Of a stretch of 8,011 nt of DNA, positions 7,012-8,011 are shown piece after piece. The notes under the pieces were generated by a model. It was given only the letters and a program-made list of their open reading frames with translations. It was not told where the DNA came from and did not search any database. This DNA is from UBA1672 sp050633505 (GTDB taxonomy: Bacteria > Pseudomonadota > Alphaproteobacteria > Micavibrionales > Micavibrionaceae): contig JBOEGQ010000019.1 in assembly GCA_050633505.1 (NCBI GenBank), positions 1-8,011 of the forward strand. Direction: 5' to 3'. Position 1 is the stretch's first letter; every line of letters begins with the position of its first letter. The translations under genes and the position numbers were made by a program.

Positions 7012-7709
7012 TACTGGCTTTCCTTTACTTCGTATTTACTAGCTATAAGACGTTGAATTTCTTGTCTTTTTTTTAATTCCGCATCAATAAAATCATCCAT
7101 ATGCGAAAAAAAACGATACGAAATCATCAAACCTATCGGATGAACGTAGCCCGCATAACACATGGCAGTTGGCTTTTTGGTAGCATTTTCCTTTAACCCT
7201 TGCTCAGGATTATTTGTACAATCAATTAAAACAGAATCACGATTGCCTGTGGGGGTCTCCTCAGATTCTAACCAATACGTCCATTTTTTAATCCGTCTAA
7301 CTCCTTTTGCAACAGCCTCACCTTCAGAGCTTACATCCTCCTTAAGAATTCTTTTTTTCCATCCTAAATAATTTTTAGAAGATGATATTGCTCCCCTTGT
7401 GGATGAACGTATCAACGTAACTTTTTCCGCAACCCTCAAATCACACATATAAGGCACTTCTGACAATCCTTTTAATTTCCGACCATCTTCAAAAGTTATA
7501 TCTGTGCCATACCGAGGCACCTTCAATCGAACACCATCAATTTCTACAATAATGCTCTCATCAACGCATTTTCCTCCGGCCCGCAATTTATCCAATCGCT
7601 CCATTTCAGCAATATTTTTCTTCTGCCCCTCAGTCGGCTCCTCCGCCTGACACGCAATTAGTGGAAAAAATGCACAAAGGCATACCGTTAAAAATAAAGC
7701 TCGTTTCAT
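7011..7709 (-). CDS. Outer-membrane-type lipoprotein, first cassette copy (lipA), candidate immunity protein
   Basis: 232 aa. Signal peptide with lipobox LIAC, Cys20 and Gln at +2. Residues 1-67, through RLKVPRY, are identical to lipC at both protein and DNA level; after that the sequences diverge but still align at TDITFEDG versus TDVTFKDG. Mature cysteines are 48, 89, 164 and 184, matching the four-cysteine pattern of the paralogues. The C-terminal motif is CYAGYVHPIGLMISYRF, followed by a charged, probably helical tail ending KESQ. The body is visibly richer in A and T than the RTX gene, with homopolymer runs of seven to eight bases (7067-7074, 7106-7113, 7352-7358). It starts after a TAGGAG ribosome site overlapping the short ORF 1 stop and ends in a TAATG overlap. 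Function is unknown; an immunity or protective role is inferred from the array layout. Confidence 0.88.
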   Translation of the reverse strand: MKRALFLTVCLCAFFPLIACQAEEPTEGQKKNIAEMERLDKLRAGGKCVDESIIVEIDGVRLKVPRYGTDITFEDGRKLKGLSEVPYMCDLRVAEKVTLIRSSTRGAISSSKNYLGWKKRILKEDVSSEGEAVAKGVRRIKKWTYWLESEETPTGNRDSVLIDCTNNPEQGLKENATKKPTAMCYAGYVHPIGLMISYRFFSHMDDFIDAELKKRQEIQRLIASKYEVKESQ

Positions 7710-7796
7710 TGTTACACTCCTAAAGTTGTATTACCGCCAAACCATCAATATCACCAAACACAATACCTGCCCGATACCCACGGTTATAAGAGTCCA
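7509..7796 (-). repeat. 288-bp perfect direct repeat, copy 1
   Basis: Identical base for base, by eye, to 5817-6104 (offset 1692). It covers the last 23 codons of short ORF 1, the coupling junction, and codons 1-67 of lipA. It ends sharply on both sides. Confidence 0.9.
7717..7721 (-). promoter_or_regulatory. Ribosome site of lipA overlapping the short ORF 1 stop
   Basis: AGGAG seven bases before ATG 7709, sharing its first bases with the TAG stop (TAGGAG). The identical arrangement recurs at 6856-6860 (lipB) and 6025-6029 (lipC). A ribosome ending on the short ORF is released exactly at the start signal of the lipoprotein, the classic geometry for translational coupling. Confidence 0.75.
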
Positions 7797-7830
7797 TCGA
7801 TAAAATCGCATTAAAAAGCTTAAAATCCAT
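7720..7830 (-). CDS. Short ORF 1 (36 aa) with a different head, coupled to lipA
   Basis: ATG at 7830 overlaps the TAA of the upstream gene (TAATG), with GGAG at 7838-7841 seven bases away; the stop is TAG at 7720-7722. The protein is MDFKLFNAILSMD, then SYNRGYRAGI, ending GDIDGLAVIQL. Its last 23 residues are identical to those of short ORF 3, but its head is shorter and unrelated to the RTX head. MDFKLFNAILSMDSYNRGY looks to me like the natural start of a secreted protein of the YNRGY type, so this may be the least rearranged version. It has no signal peptide. Confidence 0.58.
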   Translation of the reverse strand: MDFKLFNAILSMDSYNRGYRAGIVFGDIDGLAVIQL

Positions 7831-8011
7831 TACTTATCTCCCTTTTGGAAATTTCCCTCATGTAGCCCTAAAGGCGCATTCTTAGACGTAATTCCACCAT
7901 GTAAATAATTACCGCCTAACTCTTGCAACCATTTTAGTCTATGCCCCACAACACCCACAGTCATCGGAGCACGTGTCATTTCCAAACTGACGCTTTTTAA
8001 CTTTACCCCTG
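7830..8011 (-). CDS. C-terminal 59 codons of an unrecognised protein, 5' end outside window
   Basis: An open frame enters from the right edge in phase (two leading bases) and ends at TAA 7830-7832, overlapping the ATG of short ORF 1. Visible features are basic stretches, MTRAPMTVGVVGHR, then LKWLQELGGNYLHGG and a hydrophilic tail ending FQKGDK. There is no cysteine in the visible part and no RTX repeat, so it is not clearly a lipoprotein of the family next door. Its position, coupled by TAATG to a short ORF, is the same as that of lipA relative to short ORF 2. It could therefore be the variable end of a further cassette member or an effector C-terminus. I do not recognise it. Confidence 0.65.
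   Translation of the reverse strand, partial: GVKLKSVSLEMTRAPMTVGVVGHRLKWLQELGGNYLHGGITSKNAPLGLHEGNFQKGDK

Noticed and set aside
7067..7113. Homopolymer runs of eight T and eight A in lipA as possible phase-variation tracts
   Set aside because: Runs of this length are expected in an AT-rich gene, and the frame is intact. There is no repeat-unit expansion or nearby promoter effect to support switching.

Overview
The window is a single-direction gene block: every gene I can support lies on the minus strand and is read from right to left. It looks like a Gram-negative bacterium, because it has lipobox lipoproteins and a large Ca2+-binding RTX protein of the type I secretion class. The moderate GC content and the YNRGY-type N-terminal motif suggest a marine or environmental alphaproteobacterium, but that placement is a guess from memory, not a computed result.

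Layout in transcription order. (1) 8011-7830: the last 59 codons of an unrecognised gene. (2) 7830-5328: three consecutive pairs, each a very short ORF (36, 50 and 50 aa) followed by a lipoprotein gene of 222-232 aa. Junctions are extremely tight: TAATG or TAGTG start/stop overlaps into the short ORFs, and a TAGGAG stop/Shine-Dalgarno overlap into each lipoprotein. (3) 5314-1: a GTG-initiated giant RTX protein with 1771 codons visible and no stop, running out of the left edge. This long frame is the main gene of the window. It begins with GTG and is open at the edge, so an ATG-to-stop ORF search misses it.

The repeated architecture is the notable part. The short ORFs share a C-terminal half, and two of them share their first 26-27 residues with the N-terminus of the giant RTX protein. 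The three lipoproteins share an almost invariant signal peptide and mature N-terminus, then carry divergent bodies with the same cysteine pattern and the same C-terminal Y-[VI]-H-x(2-4)-G-L motif. The first and third cassettes share 288 bp of perfect identity, while the middle one is more diverged. This constant/variable layout resembles arrays of orphan immunity genes next to polymorphic secreted effectors. My working hypothesis is that the lipoproteins are periplasmic immunity or protective proteins, and that the short ORFs are either 5' scars of lost effector genes or coupling leader peptides. No toxic activity can be read from the sequence, so this remains inference.

No stretch longer than 300 bases lacks a gene; the longest gap between genes is 13 bp. 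I see no convincing promoter, terminator, tRNA, rRNA, CRISPR array or transposase. The promoter is probably upstream of the right edge, and the C-terminal secretion signal of the RTX protein is beyond the left edge.
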